A stretch of DNA of 64,000 nucleotides from Caprimulgus europaeus (Eukaryota; Chordata; Aves; Caprimulgiformes; Caprimulgidae): assembly GCA_907165065.1 (NCBI GenBank), contig OU015524.1, positions 61,731,295-61,795,294 of the forward strand, given 5' to 3'. Below, one piece after another: positions 14,701 to 28,672 of this stretch. A program made the translations under genes and the position numbers. Position 1 is the first letter of the stretch. Every line of letters begins with the position of its first letter. The notes beneath the pieces are model-generated. The model had not been told where the DNA came from. It was given only the letters and a program-made list of their open reading frames with translations, and did no database searches.

Positions 14701-16955
14701 TGAGCAGACAGATGAAGGTAAATAAACCACAATGTCATTTACCACAGTGGAAACTATAAGCATGCATTTGTTCATTTTTAATTATACAGATAGTAGAAAT
14801 TATGCCATTCAGCAGAGACAAATTAGGCTTCAGATGGAATCCATAATTCAGGTCAAGTAAGTAGCTGAAGGAAAAAATAGCTGTAATTAAATATTGCCGT
14901 TTGCATTCTTAAGACTCGGGTCTATAGGAGCTGGATTGAGACCCTACCCAGGCAGGAGCAAAACAAAGCATTTTTCCTGAGATGGAAAGGTTTTAACATT
15001 CCTCCAGAAGCTGTGGAAGCCTCCATTTTTACACCCTCCTGCACAGCACTGCAGGCTGTTTTACACTTGGAACACTGCAAAATACCAGTGTCCTATTCTG
15101 TGGTAAGTAAGTACATTTATAGAAATATTTAAGATAGAATCCTCTGAGTTTTTTCAGCATATTCTGCTGACAAGATCAGTGTTATGACAATCATTCAAAC
15201 TTCAGTGTTGAAAACAGTTTCAAGTAAATTAATCACTCCTTAACATAAAATAATGTTCATCAGAAAAGTAAATATATGTGAAGATACAATTATATGATGA
15301 TTATTGTGAAAAAGTATTTTGGTTTTTGGTGAGTTAAATGGCTTTTTATTATTTTATTGTTATTATTTTATACTTGGCATCAGTCTTACACAGAAATACC
15401 ATAGATTGTCTATTCAGAGTGACAAGGGCTGACGTGCATTTTTAAGTTAGTTTCAAAATATCGCTTGCCATTAACACACTAATGGCAATAGCTTCCTTCC
15501 TGTTCAGCATTTTACATCACATTCACCCTTCTGACAAATGCTGTTAAATACCAGTTGCCACAGCCTCTCTGGAATTGCCCAGAGAGTCACAGCCTGCGAC
15601 CGCAGCCTGCTCAGCATCAGTTCTGCATTCTGGTTCAAACCTTTGCTAAACAAACTCAATATGCATTTGTCTGGTGGTTTAGGATATTGTTCGGAAGTAA
15701 ATACATCACCCTGGAAATAAAAATGCTCAAGACAAAAAGAGAAGTAGCGACTAGGGCAGCGGTGGTATCGTAAATGACTCATTCATTACTTTGGCACGGT
15801 CTAAATATCTGGGCTGTAAATTATGCTGTGGAGAAGGGACAGGAGATAGCAGAAAATTTAATGACAGACATGACTATGATGTTCCTGCCCAGGGAAAATC
15901 ACCCCGTCTCCGAAATGCATACATGATTTCTTTACAAAACTGAAATGGATTCATATCCATTCAAGTTGTTATTAGTCACTGAAACTGTAAGCTAATCATT
16001 TGATAGACTTTTAATATTGTTGCTGAGAGTCAGAGTGCTTTTTTAACTATCTGTCAACTGCAGCATTGTAAATTACTTTTTAAAATGTCAGCTTGTTGTA
16101 TAGCACGTCCTCTTGTTAAATAGCGTGCTAAAAATACTTCGTATCAATTAAGACTGGTGTAGAAAAGGCTTTGTGTTTTCATCTCTCTCAACCATTGCGG
16201 CATTTGCAAGACTTTCTGTGTAACAGTAGTGGGAAAAAAAAGATGGAAGTTTTAAAGTAAAAGCCTTCAAATAAAATCCACCACTCGCTGCTGTCGCTGA
16301 CAACCCGAGGCCAACGCGTTTCTCAGTAGCGGTGCTCTGTTCATCTCTGCCCGTTTTTGCCATCTTCAGTTGACACTGACAGAGTCGCTGTTTTCCCAGT
16401 TGTGTTTCCCTTTCTCCCAAAGCTCCCAGCCCTGCAGAAGCACATGTCTACAGACACAGGCGAGTGTATGAGCAGCCCCATCCCTTCAGCGGGACTGCGC
16501 ATCTCACAGGAGCACCCACCCGAGGGCACGAGTGGATAGAAAATAATTTTCTTGCTTCTCCAACAAATTATCCCTTGGCTTTTACACCACTTTGCGAAGC
16601 ATAAAGATATTCCTCAAATATCTGAGAAAAGACGCTATATTAATATCTGCTTTCATAACCGTATTTAAATCCAAGCGCATCACCTCCAGCCCGCCGCCTC
16701 CCCTCCGCCCCCCGCCGCCCCCTGCCCGGCCGCTGTGTCACAGTGACTCCAAGCGGGTGTGCGGAGCTATTGCCGTGCCCAGGAACGGGAACCCACCGCT
16801 GAGCCCTGTGACTGGACTGGGTGACGATTCACCACTTACTCCCTCCTTCAGTTCGGGCATCACTTTATCTGGCGAGTAATGAAACTGCTTTTATTTACCT
16901 TACGTCTCTGAAGAAAGATGGTTATGTGCATGCCCGCGTCAGAATTTAGATACAG
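6886..16955. other. Intergenic, no supportable gene
   Basis: There is mixed-composition sequence to about 13.9 kb, then an AT-rich stretch at 14.1-16.2 kb with few repeats, then a CpG-containing patch at 16.26-16.87 kb. Two places (about 7520-7580 and 12860-12928) loosely resemble degraded short palindromic interspersed repeats. No coding pattern was recognised. Confidence 0.65.
11747..11777. repeat. (AAAAC)n short tandem repeat
   Basis: About six pentamer units followed by A-rich sequence. Confidence 0.9.
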
Positions 16956-16998
16956 GATAGGTAGATAGATAGAGAGATAGATAGATAGAGAGATAGAG

Positions 16999-17034
<36 letters not shown>

Positions 17035-17100
17035 CATAGATACATACATACATACATACATACATACACACATACATACATGCACACATACAGACACACA
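16956..17100. repeat. Compound (GATA)n-(CATA)n microsatellite
   Basis: A GATA/GAGA tract runs to about 17034, then switches to a CATA/CACA tract. The open frame across it is an artefact of repeat periodicity. Confidence 0.97.
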
Positions 17101-17121
17101 TGAAAAAGGCCTGAAATCTGG

Positions 17122-17275
17122 TGTCCTGGTTTTCAGCTGGCACGAAGCTGGGTTTCTTTTTAGTAGCTAAAATAGTGCTGCATTTTGTTTTTAGCCTGGG
17201 ATTTGTTATGAAAGAGACACTGAGAACGTACCAGTGTTTGCATTTTTGTCTCTGGAAGTGAAGGACTTCGTGTTC
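17122..17275 (+). mobile_element. 5' fragment of the TGTCCTGG-type LTR
   Basis: It begins TGTCCTGGTTTTCAGCTGG and continues with TAGTAGCTAAAATAGTGCTG and GGGATTTGTTATGA, parallel to the start of the LTR at 56472. The match fades after about 150 bases. Confidence 0.6.
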
Positions 17276-18351
17276 TGTTAGTCTACAAGCACGAGATCTA
17301 AGGAGGTGAGGAATATTTAAATTAATAAGCTAAACTGGCATTTGGATATGCCAGTGGGATATTCCATATCATACTATGTCTCCTCTATCCCCAGGGGTGG
17401 TGGGGAAGTGGGTGAACGGCTGTGTTTGGCTGATAGCCAAGGGCTAGCCAAGTGAAACCACCACATCTGGTCTTATGAGCTCTTAAGCACATCTTGCACC
17501 AGGACTGGCCATGGAGGAGGCAGGCACAGCTATGCCCAGCTGCTGGATGAGTGAGATCCTCAAAATACTCTATGGCATGTGCAGCAACTATCTGCAAATC
17601 ATATAAGAATTTGCCCCAGTAATTCATTTCAATACTTTCTTCTTGAGATTTTCTGAAAGGAATGGCCCATGTGCCATCCCTATAGATGTTACAGTAGTAT
17701 CTCAGCCATTTTTCCTGGATAATTTTTACTCCAGGATCTTACATGAGTGACACCTTTATAGAAGATGCCCACATTTTAAAGCAGAAAGGAATACATCTCA
17801 TAGCGTCCTCTGAAGGTAAATCAATGTACGTCTCCATATCACCCATTGAATAAGTTTGGTATCATAAACCAGCAGTGTGCCACCTACAGAACTTCAAAAG
17901 ATTTGCTGTGCTTAAAAAGGCTTCTTCAGGCACTGCCAATAAAGTATTTATAGGCAGACTGAATTTTTGGAAGCACTTATTACTGTTCATGCATCATGTT
18001 GGGATTTGCATATCTTCCTAGCCCCGAGAGAAGGGTATTACCTAGCAAGCACTGCCTCCATCAACATTTGATACTGAAACTGCAGGTGTTTGTGTTAGGC
18101 AGCCGCCTGCCACTCTTTCATAGCTCAGCACCCACCACTAGATCTGCAGAACAGTTTCCTAAGAGGAGCACATACCTGTCAGCAGGACATTAGCTGCAGT
18201 GGTGAGCTGCTCCTAACTAGCCTGGGGAGCTGGGGCAGCTCTGGCAGCAGAGGTCCTGCTCCCCTGGGTGTCCCTGCCCACCCACCGCTGCCCTCATGAC
18301 AGCAGTGCCAGCTGCTAAAAATCTCCCTGAGGTGCTCAGGTCATGGGTTAA
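17276..18351. other. Intergenic, nothing recognised
   Basis: Unremarkable sequence between the LTR fragment and the CR1. Confidence 0.65.
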
Positions 18352-18727
18352 GCAGAATCGTAGAATCTTAGAATGGCTTGGGTTGGAAAGGACCTTAAAG
18401 ATCATCTAGTTCAACCTCCCTGCTGTGGACAGGGGTGCCAGGCACTAGATCAGGCTGCCCAGGGTCCCATCCAACCTGGTCTTGAGTGCCTCCAGGGATG
18501 GGGCATCCACAACTTCACTGGGCAACCGATTCCAGTGACTCACCACACTCTGGGTGAAAAATTTCCTCCTAATATCTAACTTAAATCTCCCCTCTCTTAG
18601 TTTAAAGCCATTTCCCCTTGTCCTATCACTATCTGCCCATGTAAAAAGTCACTCTCTCCTGTTTATAAGCTCTCTTCAAGTACTGGAAGGCTGCAATGAG
18701 GTCTCCCTGGAGCCTTCTCTTCTCCAA
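18352..18727 (-). mobile_element. CR1 LINE 3' fragment
   Basis: It starts CAGAATCGTAGAATC followed by GGCTTGGGTTGGAAAGG, the complement of a typical CR1 3' end. It continues through CAGGCTGCCCAGGG and the GGAGCCTTCTCTTCTCC landmark, where it is truncated. Confidence 0.88.
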
Positions 18728-21700
18728 GATGTTCTCTTCTCCAAAAACTAAGTCATTCATCTGCTTCCTCTGTCTTTTCTCCTGCGAAACAGATGTGAAT
18801 GATTTCAAATGCCTAGAAAATTCTGATACGGGAATGCTTTAGGTGCCTTTCGCATGTGTGTGAAATACCTTCCGTACCAGCACCCTCTCAGGCCTAGAAT
18901 AACGGCTGTGCTACGCAGTCCGGGTTCTTTCAGGCTTTTGCTCACAAACATGTTTCAGGAAGAATTTCAGGCACAGTCAACATCCACCTCCAGATCTAGC
19001 AAGGTAAGAGCCAGACTGTGTCTCTAGTAAATTGTCAGCACCTAATAAAAAGGCTAAATCACTCTGCAGAGCCCAGCTTGAGTCATTCAAAAAAGAAAAC
19101 AACTCACAGAGCCGCTACTGCTCCATAGCGAGGAGCCATTATTAGATGAATCCTCAGGGGCAAACTCGGTTGCGGTTGGTCAGTTATTTAAATATTCCTA
19201 TTGGGTTGCCTCCGTGCTGTCCAGGACATGAAGCAAATGAAGCCTGGCTGCTACCCAGATGATCCACGATGTTGTGACCAGATGGAACTTCGCTTACAAC
19301 ATGTGTAGGTGCCTGCTGGACAATAAACAGGCTTTCACTGTCTTTTGCTCTGATGAACTCAAGGGGGTTACTGGCAGGTTAAAACAATCACAGCCCCCAA
19401 AAGATTTATTATTTTTTTTTTAATTTATGCCAGATGAGCAGAACGACAAAAACAACAAAAAGGTTAAATGGATGTTTATTTTTTGTATTAGTGCTGATCT
19501 CTGGTTTTGCCACTTAACTCAGGATCAGCAAAGAAAAACAGCTGCATTTTTGCACATACATTTGTGTTTGTTTATTTTTTTTCTCTCTTTAAATTGTTGT
19601 GATAGCTACAAATGCAGTCTACAGATAAACCAAAAATTATTTATAGCCTCATTTCCATTTGGGTGGGGGGGTGGGTGAGAATGTATGTGCATGCATGAGT
19701 GGCCCCCCGTGTGTACTTCTGCATGACTAGCCATCCTCCCTTCCAACAACTTTCAAATGAATTGGACAATTTCTATTAAGTACCATCTGAATTCTTACAA
19801 ATAACATGAAAATTAAAAGCCAGAGATGGAAGAAAGAGAAAGATTCTAGCTCCAGCTGAAATGAAAGCTTCAGTGCAGGCTCCACCCTTGCTACCCATCA
19901 GAAATTGGAGAAAAAGGAGAAACACGTACACACACATGCATCCTGCCTGTTCCAGTCGCAGGAAAAGCCTTATTAGACACTAGATAAGATGCAGATCCAT
20001 GGCCAGGCAGGCTACAATGATCCTACTGCACTGCTTCTCAGAGCATGGACATGTGCGACCTGGGTGCAGAATGAAAGAAGGACTGGATAGCGGCAAAAGC
20101 TTATGCAAAAATCTCAGTTGTTCTCTGCACCGTCAACATTTGTATTTGCTAATGAAATCTCTGTCTGTTCTCAACAACAGAAAAGCCAGAACCAAACAGC
20201 CTTTAAACAAAATTTCCTCATTCATGACAAAGGATGCGAAAGCTGATCCTAACACCCACACTTTAAGTGAAAATTTAATGGAAAATTGTTTGCTTGCCCC
20301 TCACTCAGATGTAATCCCCAGTTCCAGAAGCTGAACACTGATGGGTTCTATGAGCACCCCCAATCTGCTCTTGGAGAAATGCAGTTTGCTCGGTTGAAAA
20401 TACTGTTGAAGCTTGCACTACCGTGTCCAGTTTTATGATCTAGGGAACACCAATCAGACCTGTTCCAGGAGCTCAGCTGTGTGGGCAGCAACATCCAGAT
20501 GAGAAGTCATATTGAACAGCTGGCAATTTTTTTCAAATGTTTCCGCTGGCTCTGAACAATTTTGTAACAACATCCCTGTGAGAACAGAAATCTCTGCTTC
20601 TTTCACAGGAGAGATGGAAAACAGACACTACTCAGTATGAATTGTGGTGTTTTCCTGTAGTTCTACGCAAAGGGTATGTTGCTTTCTGGAAATACCACAT
20701 TTGTGCTGGAACGATAAGAAACAAATCACAGTTGCCAGAGCACAGAAACTTGGCAGCCTAGGCCTTGTAGTGAAGCTACTCTGCTGTTAAACGTGTTGGG
20801 TGCCTGTATCAATTTCATTTCCATATTTTCCTGCTGTTGAACCATACTTATTCTGCTAATGTTAATTTTTCTGCTCTTTCTCAAAAAAAGATTCTTATTC
20901 TCAAAAGCTATTGTGTGTGTGAGGTTGAAGAAGAACAACTTTCAAAGAGTGACCAGTGCATTCATATTTTCATTTCCTAGAGCCAGAAGGAGGAGTTTAC
21001 ACCACAGGAAAAACTTAAGCAACAGTTGTATTTTTAATTAAAAAACTAGATCTCTACAGGTAGACCAAACTTCTTATTGCCAAGGATAGCTGGTGCCAGA
21101 ATGCCACTTATGCCACAGAAAAGGAGGTGTGCCGTTGTGAGGGGCTGTGCTAGGGTTTCCTAAGGAAGGCAGCTGTGATGGATGCCTCATCATGAAGAAG
21201 TGGGGAAAGGTTTGTATTTTATCCTGGTAAATGCAGATACTTTTAACAGTAGAAACTAGCTTCTGAAACCAGGGAAATCCTGACTTGCAGGTGTTTCCAT
21301 GAACATATATTGAATGTTTAATCCAGAGTAATAAACTATTTCAGACAAGTGTACATCCCAGAAAAATGCTCGCTGGAAATGCTCTCATCATTTGTAAGTA
21401 GAGAAAAAACTCCAAGACAACACGGTCAGTCTTGGAGAGTTAAAAAGACAGAGGATAAAGATACATGGGGAAGAGGTATGCAGAGATGAAATTACCTGTC
21501 TTGTGGCTGTGATACCATTCCCTCTCTGTTGGACATAGTTTTGCAGCAGCAGACACTTGAGTCAGTTGAGGTGAAGACTGGGCAGTGAGCAGTAAAGCCA
21601 TTGTGCATGGCTGTGGTAAGCACTGTATCCACAGCCCTCTGAAGCCAGACCTGCTTTCTGACACAATTTCTGACCAGATTCCAGCACCAGCTCATGCCCT

Positions 21701-22275
21701 TCTAGTCCTGGGTGAGCAAAATTCTGATTTCATTTCTGTGGAATAGGAGCTGATGGTAAGGAAAGGTAATGGAGAGGTCAGGTGGGCTTTGGGTGATAAA
21801 AGAAGATAATTTTCAAGACAAGCTGTAGTATCCCAAAGAGTTTCACCAGACCAGTTGACTTAAATGGACCTTGAACAGAGACCACTGAGCTTAATACAGG
21901 TGAAATGTTCCTACTCCGGGTTCTGACCTTGGGTTTGCTGAGAAGCTCGAGACTCCAGCCAAGGTGTGGCAAGGAAAGGCGAGCGTGAACAGTTACTATC
22001 ATTCCTGATGTCCTCTACGAATTTTTCCCACACCGGAAACCATCTCTAAAATAAGATCTTTTTTTCCTGGCTGCCACCTCTTTTTTGTTATCCAGGGCTT
22101 GCTTCTGCTCAAGTATTTTTCCAACTTTCTTCTGCTTCTTGCTTGGCTCTTCTCTTTAAACTGCATACTTGAAGCACATAATGCTGACTAAAGTGGTTTA
22201 AGGCAGAACGAGAAACTGACTGAGCAAGCTCCTGAATCTAGCTGAGAAACTTCAATGCTACCAGGACTGTAAGCC
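18728..22275. other. Intergenic, nothing recognised
   Basis: Short G-run at about 19669 and ordinary mixed sequence. Open frames of at most 111 codons have no family features. Confidence 0.65.
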
Positions 22276-22872
22276 ACCAGGCAAACACCACTCTGCAACT
22301 CGCTCACCCCATCGTGCCCCAGGGAACGGGGAAGAGAATTGGAGGGGTAAAGATAAGGAGACTCGTGGATTGAGATAAGAACAATTTAATAATTGAAATA
22401 AAATAGATTAAAATAAAAATAATACTGATTATGATGATGATGATGATGATGATAATAATAATAACAACAAAAAACAACTATACAAATGAATGGTGCATAG
22501 TGCAATTCCTCACAACCTGCTAACCAATGACTAGCCCATTCCCGGCTAGTGATCCTAGAGGAGAGAAAATCCTGAAACAGCAATCCTGGAAGACAAAGAG
22601 AGAGCTTTCCAGCCAGCCCTCATTTATACACTGAACATGACATTCTGTGATCCAGAATATCCCATTGGGCAGTTTGGGTCTGTTGCTCTGGCTGCACCAG
22701 TACACTAGGAAAGCCTGGGAAGTTAAAAAGTCCTTGATTTCTTAGCAACAGCTAAAAGCATTAGTACGTTATCTACATTCTACTCACACAAAATCCCATA
22801 CGGAATCCAAAACACAGCGCTATTCTAGCTACTGAGAAGAAAATTATTTCTATCTCAGTTGAAACCAGGACA
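22276..22872 (-). mobile_element. Solo LTR of the same family, inverted
   Basis: It reads as the reverse complement of the 56.5-kb LTR along most of its length. Shared landmarks include the GGAGGGGTAAAG block, a TATA-like site (complement of GTGTATAAATGAGGGC, about 22619-22636), CCCATTGGGCAGTTTGGGTC, and the terminal complement GAAACCAGGACA at 22861-22872. Its 3' tip is diverged and I see no convincing target duplication. An ATGATG/AATAAT microsatellite has expanded within it at about 22430-22470. Confidence 0.8.
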
Positions 22873-25800
22873 GGGTGTAACGATGTAGCATGTAATGGGG
22901 TATTGCCATTGGTAGTAAAAGGTCATTTTTCTATATTTTCTAGTTCACTGTGTATCTATAGCTAATATTTTTTTTTTGTCTTTGGTACTGCGGTGGTTTT
23001 ACAAACCTAACATAATGTGTGATGTGGAGAAATACAGGCTTAGTATGGTAACAGAAGCCTCAAGAAGTGGAGACACAGGATGCGGTACAGAGGAGTACAG
23101 CCATGGGATTATGAGAGACTGGGCACAAGCCTGGCACTGCAGGCCCACAGGTACAAACAATTCATCAGTGGTCAGTTAAATGCAGATCCAGACAAAACTG
23201 GTTTTAGGGAAACAAAGAGAACAAAGAAATAGTATCTAACCTACATAAAAGGCAGGAGACAACAATACATTCAAATGTAACATGGATTTGCAGGCCAGCA
23301 GCAAAAGAGCAAGGTTTAAAAGCTTGTTAGCAAGCATATAAAAAGGATCTAAGGTGGATACTAGGGTGAGGAAGGAAAAGCCATGATCATGAACATCATA
23401 TTCCTCCAGCAAAGGAGTCCAGGTGCTGACAACTTGCCTTAACATCCACCCTGCCACCACCAGAGTCAAACCCCCAACCCTAGGAGCCAAAGGAGCAGGA
23501 GAAGGGTGAGCAAAACGTCAGGAAAAGGGGTTGAAACTAGTAAGTGTGCATATAATGGCTTTAACTGTGCTATCATTGATACTTTTTCTGCAAGGAAGTA
23601 TTATTTCTCTTTCCATAATAGTTACTAATGATTATTGGATTCAAATTATTAATTTTATTAATTAATTAATAATAATCTGCTGAGATTTAATTTATATTAA
23701 CAACTGAATATTTGCTTTAAGTACAAGGTGAGTTTCTCCTCTACAAATAAACAAGATTTTGTGCACAACGAGGGAGCCCAGAGTGCTTTGGTGGGACCAG
23801 GACATTTTGTCATATATGGTAGATTAACAGCCATGCAAAGGAGATGAGAGGCACTTTTGAAACCCAGCATCGTCACAGGTGCAACACAAGCAGTGACAGG
23901 ACACCTCCTTTAGAGCAATGCCCCCCTGGACAGTCACCCCTCTAAAGGCTGATCACACTCATCTCCTCTCACTCTGTGAGAAGAGGTTCAAAGTGCAAAA
24001 TCCTGTCAGGGCAGCTGTGTTAGGAGCCAGCTGGGAGACCAGTGTCCCTTTAACACAGTTCCCCCAGCTGTGCAAGGGCTGCAAATGGCATTCATAGCCC
24101 CTGAGATAACTGTGCTAGCAGAAAAAGATCTCTCACCAGCCTTCACTGAACACCAGGTCCAATTTATGGACTTATTATGAATGGCCTTGAGCAAGCACAG
24201 AGTGGCTGCTTGTGCTGTGATTCCAGGGCACCTGAGTAGGGAAAGGGTTGGTGTCACCTGCAGACAGGCATGTCAGCAGCCTCAGGGTATCAGTCTCTAT
24301 CATAGTCAAAACCCTCATAATTAGAGTCACTTAGACCTGCCTAAACAACTCTGGGCCACACAGTCAGGTTGGTCAGGTGTTAAATTCCTGCTAGGCAGTG
24401 ATGGAGGTAAGTGTGGTCTTCCAACAGCAAAGCAGCACCCTAGGGGACAAGCGTAATATTTGCATTTCAGATGCCATTAGTGTTTTCCAATAATGCAGAG
24501 AACTGCTGCCTGAGGACAAGGTCTCCCAAGCTACCTTCCCACAGTCCTGGGCAAGGAGGCACAGCTCCCACAGCAGAGAAAGAGTATAAAGGTACACTTA
24601 CACCACATGAAACATTGTCAGTAAGGTAAACCACTCTGACTAGCATCATCAAGCATCTCTCTATTGCCATAGCATCCATCCTTGTCTCAAGAGGCAACTG
24701 CAATTTCTCTAAGAACAAATGGAAAAGAAAACACACACAAACCCCCAACAACAAAGAAGATTATCTCCAGCTCTTTAAATCCCAAGTTAAAAACAATGAA
24801 GAAAAACAAACAAGTTATGATACATTATTGCAAATAAGCATTGTTTGGTCAGGAAAATAACTTGCTCAGTCATCAGTTTTCCTTCCTACTGGAAGCCACT
24901 GGCATTCAAAGTTCAGCAGCTCCGGTCAAAAAGAGGCAGCACAACACTGTCAGCACTACCAGGGGCAAGAAATGTTTTTTTTATTAAAACTCTGAGGGTT
25001 CTTTTGCATGTCCTGTAGTGTGTAATGTCAGCTTATTTAGGAACAGAGGTTCTCTTCTATTTTTACAGTTCCTCAGACAACACAGAAAAAGGATTTCAAA
25101 ACCCTTTAAGGGAAGTAGCAGTTGAAATGTTCTGTACCATGTAGCACTCTTGCACAACGTGAGCATTATGCATTCACTTAACAGACAAGGTTGGAAATTT
25201 TTGCAAATTTTTACATGCTCTTGTACAACTGAGTATCCAAAGAGATGATAATGATCACTTTGTCCATCTTTGTGCACCTTGTAAGCACTTCTTAACTTCT
25301 GTGTTACACTTAGTTTCTGCATCAAACCTAGAACTCCTGCTAAACTATGGTAGATTTTCTAGAAAGATGCTTGCTCTTGATTTAATGCGAAGTGCTAAAT
25401 ATGCCATCAGCTCCCTGTGTAATTTGTTCTGATGGACATATTTTTTAAAAATACATAGATATCTTTTTTATATTGCATCTGTTTACAACTTTTCCCTCAG
25501 ACTGAGAATCTGTCTTCTATCTATCTTCTGTCAGAAAACTTTTCCATATCTAGAGAGACTCTAATTTACCTTCTATCAAATAAAACAGCTTGGTTCGGTT
25601 TCTCTTTATCAGGAAGAATTTCCAGATCTTAAATTATTCTCTTCCAGATGCTCTGCAGTTTTTAAGCAATCCAGGCATCATAAGTAGTCACTACATTTAA
25701 GTATCTATCCCAATTATTTTATCTATGATTATAACATAGTATGCCTTCTACACTTATCTGGTGTTCTGCTTACACATTCCAGAGTTATATTAGCTTTCTG

Positions 25801-28603
25801 ACATACAGCTTCGCATTGGGAGCTTGTAAGAAGTAGCATCTTAAGTAAAATCAAAAGTCCATCCAGTCCTTTTTCTCACAGTGGCATTTAGGATAGGGTG
25901 CATAGATGCTCAGAATAGGGCATGTGCACTCATTTAGATAAAGGGCACATACAGAGAGATCCTCTCCTTGATAACACAAACTAGTATCTGGCAAAGTACC
26001 CCACCAGCAAAATCAACAAAGCTCTTCACATTGATCTGTTACAGGCACCACGTGAAGCTAAACAGGCAGAAAGTGCGCCATCAACACTTTCTGTTTCCCC
26101 AACAAACAACTTGATGTACACATTGCCAACTGTACTTGATTTGAAAGAAAAGCAATAAAATATTTTCTATTGTTGCTTTAAATAGCATGCTGGACATGCT
26201 TGCAAATGTGCTCTCCTTCTGAAGTCATGGTTTGACAGAAATGAAATACTTTTTCAATAGTTTTTTTCCTAAATTTAAAAACTTTTTTCTTTTGCTATTA
26301 AAAAAGGTATAAAGACATTTAGCTACAGTTCTGCCAGAAGTAGTACAAAGACTTTGATAAATAAAAATCCTCGCCATGAGCATATGCCCCAAACAGTAAG
26401 TTCAAAGATAATGCTTCTAGATTTTCCTAAATACAAGCTGCATCCAGCCAATGGCCTCAGTCTGTTTCTGTGCAAAGTTTCATTTTGACTTTGAATGGGA
26501 GATGTAACTAAATTTAAAGAGAAGCTACCAAGGCAAAAAAAATCAGACCTGCAAAGTTCATTTTGGTCTGTGAGTGCTCACTGGCAGGATGGAAGACCTA
26601 TGAGATTTGCCCACTGACTGTTTACTGCTCTCCAGTAGAATTATCTTTATGTATGTTAACAATATTCTGACTTACACAAAACAGAAAGCAAGTGATATGA
26701 AGCAAAACTAAAATAGGCTTGGTGTAATCTCAGCCAAACATATATTTACCTTCAGAAGACCATATAGATGGGATCTTATCAGTGTTCCAGTCCCTGTTTT
26801 GAGAAGATAAATTATTTCTTGAGAATGTTTATATGCCATTAAAGTAATGACACTGTCCTCAGTCAACTTAAATGTGATGTAAAGCCCTTTGTGTTAGATT
26901 TAGCAGCCCTTCAGTGCTTAACTTGCAGATTTGACTGTTAAAAAAGCACATTAGTGAAGTAGCTACATCCATTTCTCCCTGCATGTGTGCTTTTAAGGCA
27001 GACTTCAAGGGCACCTAGCTGTAGACAGAAATGTAATTCAGTGGGCTTTTTCACTGCTTTTCAAACACAGATGTGCTTTCTTCCATAGTTACTGTATGAC
27101 ATACGTGATAACAATAGCACCTATTTGTTCCTCTCATTAAAAAGAGGAAAAACTGAGGAAGTGCTGCAAGATGTCACTTGTAAAAAGCCATTTGACAAGG
27201 CCTGCAGCACGACTAGAAATGGATCCTTGGCTTCTGAGTCTCAGGCCAGTGCTTTTATTTTTTTCCTTCTTTTTGCTACCTCCTTTACTCTGTAAATCAG
27301 GCTATTCCTTTACTACTCAGAGATATTATCAATGCTACAAGAACTTCCACTTTTAATACTCTTTCAATCCCACATGAAGTATCATGTTTTGTACACATGG
27401 CTCTCCAGTTTGATCAGACAGATGCCTCTGGGGGCACAGGACACTAATGAAGAAAACCACGTAACGATGCACTCAGCACACAGTCACTCTCAGCAGCAGC
27501 AGACTTCACAGCAGGGCTGACGAGTTCTTCTTAGGACTAAAGGGAATATTGACTGTAGCAACACTCACAGTCTCCCATGGTAATGCAGGAGGATGGGGGT
27601 TAATTCGCAAGGTCTGAGTGCTGGGCAGGGAGAGAGTTTCCACCGCCCTGGGCACTTGTATCCAGCTGCCTGTTGCTGGTTAGCAGAACAGTCTTGAACA
27701 AACGGCTGTAGCAGCAAAGTGGCCCCAGCGAGAGTCATGGGTGGGGGAAAGATGCTTCAGCTGGACAGTTTCACATACCAGCTACATCTCCCCAACTCTG
27801 ACATTCCTTAGCACAGGTACATCTAAACAACTACAACAGGAGATTAAAAGTAAACATGCTTCAGATGTCACCATCCAAGTCTCTTGGATGCAAGGAAATA
27901 AAAATGGGAGTACTGTGTTTGTCATGATTGCTGGGCTAGCTGCTCCAGTCTTGCTCCTGAAGGCTTTCCCAAGTGTACCTTCACAGGACTCAGGCCTTTG
28001 GCAACTCCCACAGGCTTACTGTAGCCACTAATGAATGATAAAAGAGAAGCTTAAATTCCCCTTTCCCTTCCTGCAAGACATACCATGTCAAAGCAATGGG
28101 CTTTAGGAGGAGGAGGGGAGAACCACAGGGACTGGATGTGGCAGAAGCTGCCCTGCAGGCTGGCAGCTGTTGCGAGGCTGGAGAGAAGCTGCGGGGGTTG
28201 CAGAGCAGTGCTGTGCAGATGAGTTGCTGTACCACAATGGGGAGGAGGAGATGAAGTCAGATGAAATGAGAGCTAATGAAGAAAGACTACTGCCCTTGTA
28301 ATTCTTGACAAATCTGTGCTTGTTCTGGGACAAAGATCCCAAAGTCACTGACGCTGAAGGTCCCAGAGTCAACAGCCACCCCTTCACTTTGCAGTCAGAC
28401 TCATCTAGGGATTTCCACACAAAACTTCGACAAAGCTGTTCAGAGGGGTTTGCTATCCATTTCTCCAGATGAAAGCACTATTTATTTTTTCACCTAAAGT
28501 TATAAAGCATGCAAGACTAAAGCATGAAACCAACAAACAGATTTACAGGTTTTCTCCCTTAAATTCTCATACCACACTGTGGCTGACATTCCTCATCTCT
28601 GGG

Positions 28604-28672
28604 AAAAACAAAACAAAACAAAAAAATCCACAACCAAAGCACAAAATCCCAACCAACCAACCAACCAAAACC
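28604..28672. repeat. Low-complexity (AAAAC)n and (CCAA)n
   Basis: Short AAAAC units are followed after about 30 bases by four CCAA units. Confidence 0.85.

Noticed and set aside
16946..17143. Minus-strand open frame with YLSIYLSI and YVCM repeats
   Set aside because: It is a translation of the GATA/CATA microsatellite.
24984..25325. 113-codon minus-strand open frame
   Set aside because: No domain, signal or splice context was recognised, and the length is not remarkable for this much non-coding sequence.
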